64,000 bases of DNA from Oscarella lobularis (taxonomy: Eukaryota; Porifera; Homoscleromorpha; Homosclerophorida; Oscarellidae). Positions 10,701 through 22,700 of the stretch are shown one piece after another. The position numbers and the translations under genes are program-made. The stretch covers positions 1,922,001 to 1,986,000 of the forward strand of contig NC_089178.1 in the NCBI RefSeq assembly GCF_947507565.1. Direction: 5' to 3'. Position 1 is the stretch's first letter. The number at the start of each line of letters is the position of its first letter. Under the pieces are notes generated by a model. That model saw only the letters and a program-made list of their open reading frames with translations. It was not told where the DNA came from and did not search any database.

Positions 10701-13162
10701 CCGCCGCTGTCACATGCAGGCAGCTCAGATCCCGCTCGTGGCGAGCGGGTTTGGGGAAAAATCGGGGAGACGCCACGGCGAGAAATCCACTATGAACTAT
10801 AGAGTTGTTGGTCTACGCAGACAGCAAAGTACTCTCGTACGAGACGCTTAGAAACCTAGCTTGCCCCGGTACTTAATTTTGAGCCACGAACTATAGTTGG
10901 GGTAATAAAAATTTCGGCCACGCTCATAACCGCTAGCGGCTGGGGGCGGAGTTCGTTTTTCAGCTCGTCTCACACAGTGGCGTATTCGATCAGTGGTGGG
11001 CACTACCGGTAATCTGGGGGCTCGACTTAAACGAGGGCAGAAATCTTTCTCCTAAACACCTTTGAACGGTACTTTACATGAATACCTCCCAATTTGAGTA
11101 GCAAGATGTGCCGCTCGAGCTTTCGTCTCCGCCGACGAATTTTTCGTCCCCATAAAACAGGTTACGAAAAGACGACTGAGGAGCAGCAAATGTCTTCGTT
11201 TGAGAAAAAAGTCCAAAAACGAACACTCACTTGCAAAGCTCTCGTGCATTTTTGGGCACGTACTCCTTGTTCCCCACAATTCTTCGCACGTCAGCAATCA
11301 CCTGGTCATCTATAGAAGCCGTAATGAAAAGCCGTCTCTTATCTACGTATTTCCTGCCTCCGTCGTTGACGGCTTGACAGACGAGATGGCACATCGAAGC
11401 GACAATACAAGCCGTTGACGAGCTGTCTATGCCGCCACTGAGCGGAAGAAAAAACCCAGCCTGGTGAAAGAAAGCTACTGTACCAGTGCTACACGTTTAT
11501 TCATCGCATTCTACTTGACCACTTCTTCTGAGATAGTCCCAAAGCCAACAGGCTGGACCCAAGCTAGACAAAGAGTCGTAGTCATTCCACTAGCTGGTCA
11601 CCCAGCTGAGTCTCACCTGATTTCTTCCTCAGGAGAGTGGTATCGAACGCTGATTGGCTGACTAGTGAGCAAAGTAAACGAATCGGCCGTCGATAGAGAA
11701 AAATCAACCAACACTCGCGGAAAAGAAGGTGAAACGCTCGCCTAAAAAAGCCAATGAAGCACCACAAGTTAATTTTTCGAGTCAAACACCATGCCTGAGC
11801 TCCGTGTGGACGATTGACAATACGATGAGAACGAACGTCCTCCAAGTCCACGCAGGCAACGACGACCTCCTGAATAGAAGACATCGTGGGTAAAGTTCTC
11901 TCCCTTTTCGATTTCTCTTCACTGCTTACAACGTCTGAAAGCGCAAACTGCTGCGATTGGGCGACAATCTTTCCATTGACGGAGACCAAGGCACAGCCAT
12001 CGTAGTAGACGCGATCGCCGTCGCAGCCGCGAAGATTCGAATAGACATATGCGCCGCCTCCCTAAAGAACAAGCGTTCGAAAGTAATGAGTCTTGTCAAA
12101 AGGGGGCGCCTGGTTACTTTTGCCGTTGCCATCTCAACGAGATTCACTCTAAAATCGAGCTTTCGAAGGGAATGATGACTCCCGCTTGAATTGGTGATTA
12201 TTTCCACTCCGTCTAGTGCCATTTCGGCGTGACGGCTAAAGTGATGAGTCAATTGCAGTGAATAACGTTCTCGTTAGCCGAGCACCTGGCTGTGTCAAAC
12301 AATTCCTGACATATCTCAATTCCAATGCAGGTATCTAGCGTGGAAATGACCGCATCTCCAAACGGAACCGTTCTCTAGCAAACGGCATAAAAGTAGAGTT
12401 GCTGAGAAAACTGCAGAATTATTTCTTACCTGTCCTGTTATCTCCTGTATCATACGAGGAAGATGGTATTCTTCGGTCTGTCTAAAAGATAATGGTGCAA
12501 TGTTGTGACATCACTTGACCAACCTTGGTTTGGACCACGAGGAGAACCATCTGCCTTCTCTGTAGTTTCCTTCCAATGCGAGACTAATTTTTGGACGAAT
12601 TAGAATCACTTTCCTAGGAAAGGTTCCGACAACAAAAAGATCCAAAACATGAGGCAATTCAATATACTTATTCAAAAACACAACGCGACAATTGTAGAGA
12701 ACATTTTTGTGACTTACAGGCCTAGAAGAAAAACAAGCACAAGCATTGTATATACATGTATAGTAAAGTATGCGCATAGCTGGATTTACATTCCAACGTC
12801 ACACATGATGTCTTCGGTGATGGGAGAACAAAGAAGCTGAGCCAAGATCTGATAACTGTGCAGGACTGTATCGCTTTCATAGAAATGGTCACCGCAGCCA
12901 TAGCCACTTTTTGCGAAATACAAGAAAATCGTTCGAGAGAAACCTTTTTTTGAGTCAACCTACGATATTTCCAATTCTGGACCGACTCTGTATTTCGCTC
13001 CGAGCTGCTTCGATCGAGAAATGCCTGTCCAATCGGAGTGTACAGTATTCCGATCACATTTAGACTTGTGTAAGTACTTTTCAGTATTCGACTGCAGTTG
13101 CCATCAAAGTCTAACGCCCATTGGTTGATGACACACGTTGCTACTTGCACTCTCCAACCCAT
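7734..13162 (-). CDS. NADSYN1: Glutamine-dependent NAD+ synthetase
   Basis: Converts nicotinic acid adenine dinucleotide to NAD+ with glutamine and ATP, in the cytosol. The start at 13162 gives [20 protein letters not shown], as in animal NADSYN1. The nitrilase-type glutaminase domain follows, with [16 protein letters not shown] and the nucleophile motif EICQELFD (near 12310), then [14 protein letters not shown]. The synthetase domain has the PP-loop [11 protein letters not shown] (near 11440), [40 protein letters not shown], and near the end [15 protein letters not shown] and [17 protein letters not shown]. After the normal family end, an extra Ser/Lys-rich tail of about 120 residues follows (from about 8090 to the stop at 7734). 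One intron (9305-11085, 1781 bp) is enlarged by a dispersed repeat. The gene lies 190 bp downstream of COLGALT on the same strand. Confidence 0.93.
9705..10637 (+). mobile_element. Dispersed repeat family, copy A (in NADSYN1 intron)
   Basis: Near-identical over long stretches to 29620-30377 (copy B) and more distantly related to 60822-61590 (copy C). It starts with TGAGGCCCCCTTTC and an AAACGCGT-type internal palindromic region, then the block GAAGACGGTGCTATGGAGG, a conserved GGGTATTTATAC box (near 10217), and a GC-rich 3' part. It has no convincing conserved protein: the short ORFs are not maintained between copies. It is probably a non-autonomous transposable element. Copy A also has a private 108-bp internal tandem duplication. 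Ends are estimated from where A and B stop matching; weak similarity continues about 100 bp upstream. Confidence 0.7.
9967..10154 (+). repeat. Internal tandem duplication in repeat copy A (period 108 bp)
   Basis: The segment beginning CACCTTGGGGTTTTATTTAT occurs at 9967 and again at 10075, with about 80 bp identical in each unit. It is absent from copy B, where CACCTTGGGG (near 29882) runs directly into the next conserved block. Confidence 0.85.
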
Positions 13163-13351
13163 TCTGCAACAAACGAATCTTTTCTCCGTCCTGGACAACG
13201 CAAACTACAGCGTTCGTACTTCTACACGCTAGCCTACCTCGAAAGAGACAGACAAACTGATCGAAAGCGGAAGATAAACGAAGCTATCCGGGAATTGCGT
13301 TCATTTGCACGTGCTCCACTGAAGACTTTTATTTTCAGTGCAAAAATTTTT

Positions 13352-15746
13352 CTAAAGTTCTTCTTTTGATGTCGATGACTTGTCTTTTGAGTGTATGTCG
13401 GACGTTTCCGTGTCACTAAAGTAGCCATGATCGTACGTATAGTGGGTCGGATAGATGACCAAAGGAGAAATTGAGAATGCGTTCAAATTTCGCACCGGAA
13501 ACTGTTCCTTCCAGTCATCCCTAAGACAAAAGCATAAAATAAATTAAAACCCCTTAAACTTGCGCAAGTCTCCAGAAACCAACCTAGGATGCTCATCAAA
13601 CATGAGACACAAATATTCATCTACAGCCATCATCTTAGACAACGGCTTGGCCGCAATGAGTTTCTTAGCGCCAGACTTGCTCAACAAGTAGGCCAACGTC
13701 CAGTAGGAATAAACCGGCTTTACTAAATGCTTGCTACCCTCCACTCTGTCCTCTTTATCGTGGAAAAGCTTTTTCCGACCTAGGTAGCTAAAGAAGAGGT
13801 TAGTAGAGAAAAACGTTGTCATAAGTTTCCATGAGCATTACATGAGATCCCACTCTAAGTTTAGTTGATCAAGCTCGTTTAACGTATCAATAACAGCCTC
13901 TCTGAAGTTTGGCTCAAAATAGATGTCGTCCTCTAAAACGAGCACCTCCTTGAGGCCGAGGGACAGAACCTGAAAGGAAGCCATCACTTCATGCTGCCTG
14001 GCTACACGTAAAAAAGACGAAGACCTCTGCCCAAATATTGAAATGACTTAAAAAGCACCCAATTTCGCCCCAGGTGAGAGATCTACAGAAAATCCTTTCA
14101 AATTTCTAAATTTTTTTGTCCTTGCGTACCGATGATTTATTGGATCTGCGTATCCTGGTAGCATTGAAATGCCGTATTCTTTCAAATCGTTCTCTGTCAT
14201 TGTCCTTTATAAAAATAAATATATGGAAAATTATTGACTCTCTTGGTTGCGGTAAACAATCTATGACCTTTCCTTTTAGAAGATACCGGGTAGATTATAC
14301 ATGCAGTGTGACATGTACTTCTCTATGAAACCTCTAATTTCTTGCTTTGCTTACTTTCCATATACAGCGTCCACGTAGTGCGCAGTCTTTATATTTAACT
14401 GATCCAGCGCCGCTTCCATTCGCAATCGTCGATCCGGACGATGTTCCAAATTGATTACATAAATCTGAAGAAGCTCAAAAATAGTACAAAATAACTACAA
14501 CAACTTTAGCCACCTTATCTAATCCAAAGTCAGTAGGTGGTGGCAAAAAAGTCTTGATAAATTGACTAGTCACAATAGGACCATCTGTAGCTAAAGAAGA
14601 AAGGTGGAAATAAAATCCCATAGCGTCCAATTCTTCTTCCCTACTGAGCTCATTCAGAACGTATGCTCCCATCTGCTCTTGCTCATCTTCTAACGACTCA
14701 TACTCAGAGCTCGTAAGTGGCATTCTTCCGTAGACGTCGTCATTCAATACGAACATCTTTGATTCAGCTCTTTGCGCGGAAAACGCGAAAACCAGCAAGT
14801 CGTCCGTGTCGCCGTTGTATTCGTAATGAGGCGGATCGAAAGCAAGCAGCTTCGACGTCAATACGCGAAGGTCGATGAGAAACGTCGAATGAACCATAGG
14901 CACTTCGAAGCAGCCCTTGCGCTCTCGATGCAACGTCGGCAAATACTCATCGGTACGTCTATAGTAACCCTAAGACAGACAAATCATTCCAAAAAAAACC
15001 TCAAACGGTCGAAGACGGATCCTTACCCTTTCATCGACGCCACACCAGAAATTGGAATAGGTGATTCGAACAGGAGGGTCCAACATAGGTGCAATTATCG
15101 GTCTGACAACAAAAGTAATCACAACTTGACCGTCAGGTGGAAATCGGCTTACTTCTCCTGTGCTATAAGTCGCTTCAACGTGCTTGGGTTAACGAGAAAG
15201 TTGTCAACATCAACAAACTATTCAAACTCTTAGTTACCTCCCCCAATGAATCCACGCGACCTCCTTTCTAAAGTCTTACCCATATGAAGTCCATCCGCCT
15301 ACGCCGGGCCGTTTCCAGCGCCAGCTGCTTGAGTTTCATCAAATGCGTGTAGCGAGCGGCTGACCAGTCCTGCGTCGACGAATTGTCGTACGACGGGCTG
15401 CCCGTGCTGGCGTCGAAGTCGACGCTCTCGTACAGAGACGACGCTTGCGCGGCCCAGTCGCGCAAGACGTCGCTGCTATTGTCGATGCTGTGATCGACAC
15501 GGACCCTGGAGATCGGATGCACTGTATAGGGAGCTGCGATGGTAACTAGTCGACGACTTTTTACCACACGGAGATCTTTTCCTTTGGATAGTCAAGCCGT
15601 TCGACGTAGCCGAGGAAATAGGGGAGAACGTGAGCCTTGTTTCGCGCTAGGAGGACGAGGAGAACCGACGGGGTGTCGGTCGTTTCGTCGACGCTGTCGC
15701 AAATGAGAAACGCAGCCAGCAGAAGGCACAGGAGACGCAGAAACAT
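13352..15746 (-). CDS. COLGALT1: Procollagen galactosyltransferase (GLT25D/COLGALT family)
   Basis: Adds galactose to hydroxylysine of collagen in the ER lumen. The start at 15746 gives MFLRLLCLLLAAFLICDS, a signal peptide, followed by PSVLLVLLARNKAHVLPYFL, the opening of the N-terminal glycosyltransferase domain. Then come DWSAARYTHLMKLKQLAL and the DXD-type motif FVDVDNFLVNPSTL (near 15215). The second glycosyltransferase-25 domain has SLTWGEIGCFLSH and LVLEDDIYFEPNF (near 13930), then KPVYSYWTLAYLLSKSGA, VDEYLCLMFDEHP and YPTHYTYDHGYFSDTETSDI. The protein ends in KEEL, resembling the RDEL/KDEL ER-retrieval signal of the vertebrate enzyme. Exons are small and introns short. MUS81 ends 180 bp upstream on the same strand. 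Confidence 0.9.
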
Positions 15747-15926
15747 CTCTTTTGTCTTCTCACCTTGCCTAGCGCGTTAGGTGATATCCGCCATCCCCGC
15801 GACATCCCCATCAACATATTGTCTACCAAATTTCGAAGAGTAATCAAGCATTGTACTTCTGAATAACACGATTTAGACTATAGGCCTTATTACGGTAGCA
15901 AACTGATTTAGCAATCTCGTCACCAA

Positions 15927-18900
15927 CTAGGGACCAGATGTTCCAGTATAGTATTTACAAATTTTCTCGCTCAATTTTGGTCCAAGTTTCCTACAACAAA
16001 AGTTTCGAAATAGCGCGTGCGAAGTCTCGCTTTGACAACTCACCTCTCGTTTCCACAAACAATTTCGGCCAGCATTTTCCTTCTCTCGTCGTCGGACGGA
16101 AGCATTTCGTACGCTTCCCACAGTCTGACAGCAAATATATTCGCGACGGCTATATAAGGGAACAGATCAGGAGTTTCACTCACAAAGCAGGAGTCGAGAA
16201 GAAATCGACCACAGCTTGTGCTTTGTCCTGTGATACCCCTTGGATTGCAATCAGCTGCTTCAGAAACATTTCTCGCACTGTCAAAGGCTGAGAACGAAAA
16301 GTACACTACATGCAGCCCGATCTCTTTTGCTGGCGTGAGTACGTCGTACCTTCGACTTCTTAGAAGCCTGATTGAATTCCAAAAATGACATCAGTGCAGT
16401 CCTTGGCTTGTCGGCGTGAAAAACGAGCTCGTTCTTCGGGCAAACCGTCAGAACTTTTCCCTTAGACAGAAACGGCCATTTCAAAGAAGGAAGAAACGAC
16501 AAAGCATCTTCTTCTTCTACCTTGTACAAATCCGTTATCATTCGAGTCATAAGAGTGAGATACGATACTGTCTCGGCAAAACCAGATGTTCTTCTGATCA
16601 TGAACTTATCTCTAACCTAATTCAATACAGCTAATACTCCTCCTCTTCGGCTCTTACGATATGACAAGGCCTACTTGCGTGTTCACTATAGCCTGCTTTA
16701 CGCTCGCTTCAGGCAGAGATAACGGCTTGCGAAAGTGACGCTGCTCAATTAGATAGATCACTTGCGAGCATCCGCACTCGTGCAATCGAGCCTTTAAAAC
16801 AACCGTACTTTTTAAAATTGTCTTGGGACAATATTTAGAATTGTCTTGGAACAATTTTTAAAATTGTCTTGGAACAATTTTTAAAATTGTCTTTCTAAAA
16901 CGCCTAAAACTTTTTGAACGGTACTGTACATCCACTACAGCGTTCCTACCTTCTGTCCTTTGAATCGTCCATCAATTATGCTCTTTGACAAATCATCCTC
17001 ACGTTTTCTTTCCACGATATAATCCAGTACGACTTCTTGTCCATCAGGAAGCGCCAGCTGGCCTTGAACAAGGAAAAACAACACTGCACTTGTTTTCTTT
17101 GACAGATACGCAGTTCTGTACCGGGAATCGGGTTCTTTCTCTCTTTTGCTATCCAGAGATAATCTCCTACGTTTAATTTCCTGATGTCACAAAGAACGCC
17201 TAATAACGGTCACCAAATTAACCGAAGATGAACCAAACGATTTAATGTTCGTACCGTTCTTCCTTAGTTCTTGTATAACTTGAATTCGCCTCTCAGCCGC
17301 CCTATACATGCATACGCATAATTAACACCGTTTCACAAAGAAAACAAATCTTCTCACCCAGTCTCACAGTGATCAATGCACAGAACAATATCATACTGTC
17401 CTAGAAGAACAATATGATGACCTAACTATCTTACATTACGCCGCACACGTGCCTGGATGAAGAGAATAGGAAGAAAAAGCAAGAGACAACGCTGGAGTAG
17501 ACTCAAGTTGACTGCTAGCAGCAGAAGAAGGAGCAGTCTCACTAGGATAAAAAAAAGATAGAGCAACCGCATATCAATCAAATAAAGTCCAGTTGCCTTT
17601 CTGAATCACTGCTTTCAATACTGATGAAGGCACTGGTGTGAGGCTTTCTTGCAGGAGGCACTTCTACAGCTGTATTTTCATCCGACGAGCTCGAATCGAT
17701 GACAACGACGTCTCGAGAAGGCTGTGAAGAAGAAAGAGAAGAAGTCGCCTTTTCTCTTCTCGCCGGTATACCGGCATCTTTCAACGTGTCTCTGCTTTGT
17801 GTCAGCTTGGCGAGCGGAAAAGCCTTGCAGTCGTCTTCATCTGTATCACTATATTCGAGCTTGTTCTGCTGCAAAGACGCTTTGGAAGGAGCAGCCACCA
17901 CTGTCGTCCTATTTTCATCTTCGTCACTATCTTCCATGTTCTCTTGGAATCGATTCAACTTTTCTCCTAATTCCGTGCCCGTTAGCGTCAAACGATACCT
18001 AGCAGTTGAAAATTCTCTCTGAGTTAAACTAAACTCCGCGTTATCGACCAACTTGGCGGGATTGCTATACTTCTCAACCAGAGCTCGTCTCACCAGCCCA
18101 CCCATGGACGACCATGCAGTATAATCTGTATCCGGTTTAGGCTGAAAATGAACCAATTGCAATAAAGCGCGTCTGAAGAGACAAGGACTAAACAATCTTA
18201 CAATAGTCAATGACGAGTCGCAATACTGTTGAGCGCTACAGAGCAATTCAGCCTTAGTCATATAACCTTTATAATCAATTTCCTGTGCATGAATATACTG
18301 AGAATGACCTCGTAAAAGTCTATGCAACAAATTACCTACCTGGCTACATCGAAATAAAGTCACAAGTAGAGCATACGGTCCAGTGCGATACTGAGGAAGA
18401 TACTCTTTTTTCTAAATAAAAAACAAAGTTCAATCCCTTACGTTATTCTCAGAAATGACATAACCTTTTTTGGTCCCTGCGACTTTGTCTTCTGTTTCGG
18501 AGGCGGACCCGCTTCTCCTTCGTCGTCCTCTGTCGGCTTCTTTTTCTTTCTGCCGCGTTTCTTCGTCGGATTGACGTCAATTTGCGTTTCCACGTCCTCG
18601 CGACCCGACGACGAGGCGCGATGCTTGGCCAACGACGCGTCCAACATGTTTGCAAGACGATCGCCTGGTGAGGACAATTAATTAGATAATTTCGTTCTTT
18701 GCACTTCTCTTTCGCTCACCGACGTATCCAATCAAATGCTTTGCTTCCTGCCCGCTTTGTAGCGGCAGGGGATACTTCTTGAGTTCTTTTAGAGCCTAGA
18801 GAAGGCGCCTCGTCCACTTGCACAGCTCGTACGACGAAAAAGAGACCTTTTCGTAGGCGAAGCGTGCGCTTAGTCCTTTCTTCTTTGCCTCTTCTCGCCA

Positions 18901-18975
18901 CTCGTCGATCCATTGAGCGAAGAGGCAGTTGGGATAAGGCAAAGAGGCCCACTTTTTCCCTCGTACGCGCTCCAT
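15927..18975 (-). CDS. MUS81: Crossover junction endonuclease MUS81
   Basis: Catalytic subunit of the structure-selective nuclease that, with EME1/2, cuts stalled forks and recombination intermediates in the nucleus. The start at 18975 gives [20 protein letters not shown], then the N-terminal HhH region [21 protein letters not shown] basic linker (KKRGRKKKK) and a winged-helix segment ([47 protein letters not shown]) follow. The linker after it is serine/acid-rich. The XPF-type nuclease core carries [14 protein letters not shown] (near 17010), with the ERKxxxD signature, then [13 protein letters not shown] and [12 protein letters not shown]. The end reads [16 protein letters not shown]. The start is only 38 bp from a divergent ORF. 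Confidence 0.93.
16795..16945. repeat. AATTGTC/GACAATT palindromic repeat filling a MUS81 intron
   Basis: Three to four head-to-tail units built on AATTGTCTTGGAACAATTTT lie between GTAC-containing edges (CCGTACTTTTT on the left, TTGAACGGTACTGTAC on the right). They occupy almost the whole intron between the exons ending GRFKGQK (donor near 16946) and starting ARLHECGC (acceptor near 16793). The same palindromic unit recurs at 44510-44740. Confidence 0.7.
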
Positions 18976-19013
18976 TTTTCTAACGCGCGCGCTTCCTCAC
19001 CTGTTCGACGACG

Positions 19014-19424
19014 ATGACCGGAGTCTTCGCATTTGACTTCGACGACGACTTCTCGCATCCGTCGGCACCGCCGCCGAGCCCCGAGTGTTCCCCGCGCTCA
19101 GGAGAGCCGACGCAACAGTCAGAACCGATGGCAATCGACTGCGCTTGTCTCGCAGCCGAAAAGTGGATGGAATCGATGGAAACGGAGACAATTCGCGACG
19201 AGGCGAGCAGTTCAAGCAGCGTCGGCGTCGGCGGAGAACGACGGCGACGACTGTCGATCAAGAGAAAGAAGAATTCTCTGACGCTCGGCATGGAAACGCT
19301 TCATCTCGCCGGCGCTGGCGCTGGTGCCGGCGGCGGCGGCGGCGACGGCGAACACGAAGAGGCGAAAAAGATTCGACCCAGTTTGCAGCATCAACCGCCG
19401 CCGGTTGTTCCGCTAACGTTTTGA
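19014..19424 (+). CDS. Unrecognised acidic/glycine-rich 136-residue protein
   Basis: Single-exon ORF of 136 codons, divergent from MUS81 with 38 bp between start codons. The N-terminus is acidic and aromatic (GVFAFDFDDDF), followed by a Pro/Ser stretch with PPPSPECSP and SGEPTQ. A predicted helix (CACLAAEKWMESMETETI), a basic patch (GERRRRLSIKRKKN, a possible nuclear localisation signal), a Gly/Ala run and a proline-rich end (PPPVVPLTF) come next. A polyadenylation signal AATAAA lies at 19565-19570, which supports a transcribed unit. No family was recognised. Low complexity and GC-rich composition mean it could be a chance ORF; the polyA site and open frame argue mildly for a real small gene. 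Confidence 0.45.
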   Translation: MTGVFAFDFDDDFSHPSAPPPSPECSPRSGEPTQQSEPMAIDCACLAAEKWMESMETETIRDEASSSSSVGVGGERRRRLSIKRKKNSLTLGMETLHLAGAGAGAGGGGGDGEHEEAKKIRPSLQHQPPPVVPLTF

Positions 19425-19734
19425 AACCGAGAAAGATAGATAGATAGATAGAGGTGTAGGCTAGAGAGGGTGCACGATACTGTAGGTCACTGGGTAAAGG
19501 TTAAGAATATTATTTGTGTTCGTCTCGTGCATTATTTATTTTTGGTAGACAGATTCTTTTTTTCAATAAATTATATGACTGACACTATCATACCGGTAGC
19601 ACGCTCGTAATACACTACGTAGGTATTCGGGTGAAGACCACAACCTTGGCGTTGCTTGATCGAGCAATATCGTAGATGAGGGGAGGGATAGGGGATAGGA
19701 AAGCTATCGGTCAAATAAAAAGTGACTACTCACT
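19425..19734. other. Convergent 3' ends with facing polyadenylation signals
   Basis: Non-coding stretch between the small plus-strand ORF and the ABCA gene. It holds a short GATA microsatellite (about 19436-19452), a plus-strand AATAAA at 19565-19570 and a minus-strand AATAAA (read as TTTATT at 19535-19540). The two transcripts would therefore overlap at their 3' ends by a few tens of bases. Nothing else was recognised. Confidence 0.5.
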
Positions 19735-22700
19735 TTATAGACAATCTTCCTCTCCTTCTTCTTCTGATAACCGAGTGAAGGCCACAACTTGACGACGTGC
19801 ATTAAAACTGACACGAACGCGAGACAGAAACGATGTCTCCCTCGTCGCAGCTTCGTCGCTCGCTCTTTGCAGCTTAGCAAAATTGACGAAAACCTAGGCA
19901 TTTTAATTACATAAACAAAAACTCTCGGCTTTCGTAAAACAAATGATGAGCGCGGCGACACACTCACTTGATCCATTGTAGTCTGAGAAACCGTGTAGTC
20001 CTCTATATTCAAATCGGCAGCACTCTTTTCCAGCTCGCTAAAAATGTATCCCAGCGACGTATCACAAATTGGTACGTGGTACTCCAGAAAAGAATGATGT
20101 TCGTCCTGTTGTAAAGCAACTAGAATTCTGCTACGACTTGCCGAGGAAGTACCTTGAGCTCGGCAGCTGGAAACGTCTCCCCAATATGCTTCTTTACTGA
20201 GCTCAGGTCAGGAGTAGACTCGCTCGTTCGACAGCGTAATACTATCGTGTACACGTCACCAAACCTACATGTGGTCGCCCGGGCGCTATAGAGAGAAGAA
20301 AGCTACGCAGTGTCGATTCTCACTTGTTTTTAAGGTGCTGTGGGCTGCCCAGACAACACAACGATCCATTGACTAAAATGCCAATGCGAGAACACAAAGC
20401 CTCGCATTCTTCCATGCTGCAAAAGCGACCGAATCAATCAAAGATCGTGACAGCTGAAACGCTAACCTGTGCGAAGTCAAAACGACCGACTTGCCCTGAT
20501 TGACCAAGCTGTGAATAACGGACCACAGAAATCGTCTTGACTTCGGGTCCATGCCGGTCGTCGGTTCATCCTATAAGACCCCCGCACGCGTACAAGTGAA
20601 AGAACGTCGTGGCAGGCCTCTACTCACCAACAACAAAATGTCAGGTTGACCGATTAGAGCAAGGGCAGTCGATAGCTTTCTCTTGTTGCCGCCGCTGTAC
20701 TTTCCAGCGCTGACGTCAGCATGCCGAGTTAAAGCAAGCTTGCGAAGACACCAAGTGACAGCCTAAAAATGATACTTGAGGAGTCCGAGAGATAATCGTT
20801 CAGGAGTGTTACTTGAGGTATTTCACTTCTGCCAATCCCTTTGAGATGCGCATACAAGGTCAAATGCTCTCTCCCAGTGAGCAAATCGTAGACGGAGTCC
20901 ATCTGGGGACAGTAGCCAATGTGCTTTCGACATTCTGACAACTGATTTGTCACGCTGATAGAACATACTTTCTCGCAAACAAAATCTGACGGATGCTAAA
21001 TACCTGTGCCCAAGCACGTACGCGTCACCGCCCGAAGCCAATATATCGCCGGTGAGAATTTTGAATGTGGTCGTTTTTCCAGCGCCATTGACTCCGAGAA
21101 GCCCAAAGCACTAGTGAAAAGTTTACTTGCAAACGGCATAAAAGCAAACGAGTCTTACCTCTCCGCGAGAAACGGCTACGCACAGATCATTGACTGCTGA
21201 ACAAACTTTCTTGGGGAAACGCGAACGGTAGGTCTAGCACGTAAAATAGTGAGCCCGTAAATTTTGCCGCGAGTCGGCATACTTTCCAAATTTGATCTAG
21301 CATCAGGACGGAATCGGAGGCTCTTCTTTCAATGACGTCTTTTCTTTCCCGCACTACGTCGTCGTCTTCTTTAGGTGGTCTAATGGTTTGTTCCTTTGGT
21401 CGCATCGACTGCCCCTTGCTACATTTCAAAGTGAGATATCATGGAGATCAGTTTTCGGAATTTCGCTTGCCTTGGCTTTCTCGCAAAGAAACCGTATTCA
21501 ATAAGCAGAACTGCGGCAAAAAACGCAAATCCTTCGATACCCATTGCAAGTAAATTTCGCCCAATTGCTTGCTTCTTTAGTGCCAGCAAATCGGAAACTG
21601 TGAGGCCAAGACCTACATTGAACAAACATCGCTTAATTAAATATAAGCAGCTAGAACTATTGCCTATACCAAATGCATCCAGCTGGCTGTTGACTTTCTT
21701 AATGTAATATCGGTAAGAAATATCCATTAGGCCTCGACCGAGGCAATAATTGGGAAAAATGAGAAACAAAGCTTGAAGCAAATTGCTGGTCGGAACATAC
21801 TATATAAAAAACAAAAGCCCTAACTCAAAGTAAGATAGGCAGTACACCAACACGCACCTTTTCGTCCATTTGCTCGGCCAGCTGATAAATGTATGTAGCA
21901 AGAGTAGAGCACAAGCCAATAAGAAGAGTGATGGAAAACGTCATCACATAGGCCGTGCTTTCGTCTCGAAATAGAAACGTAACCGGATATACCAACGGTA
22001 TCATCGCCCATCTAGATAACGACATTGAGACCTTAGATATATCAGCTGCTAAATATGGTACCCGTAAAGCAGGAGCAATGCCACGACAGCAGAAAAGTCC
22101 TCCGCTGTTGTGTAGACGTCTTCTTGAAAGACAAAGAAAACGATAGAAATACAGAGGACGGTCACGAGGTAGTTGCACTAAAAGCGGTCTCATTGCAAAC
22201 GATTTTCAGTGCTTGCTGAGAGTTACTTACCAAATGCCAGGCGTAGTTAGATAGCCAATAAATGACGGGATGAACGCCGGATACGAGCTGAAGGTGCTTC
22301 GCACCTCTGACCCTTTCTTGGATAAGAATCAAAATGAACGAGGGAGGAACGAAAGCCAGAGCAAATATAACGCAAACAGCAATCAAGACGTCAATGCCAG
22401 AAGCACTAAAAGAAAGAGTAAAGGCGATTAGCAGTAAAAACCTGATTGAAGCCTCACAGCTTGTCAGCAATCAGCTGAGTAGACGTGCTTTCAAATGGAT
22501 CAGAGTAAGTCGAAATTCCTATAGAAGTGCGCTTGTCAAATGAAACGAGAGAAAAATGTTTCTTCAGTACCGTACTCCAAAGGACTTTCGGTGAAATTTA
22601 GATACGACCTTAAGATGACGTTATCAAGAGCGTTCAAATAGCTTGGCATAGTGTGATATCCTTTGTTGTTGAACCAAGCTTTCGCCGCTTCTCTCAATCC

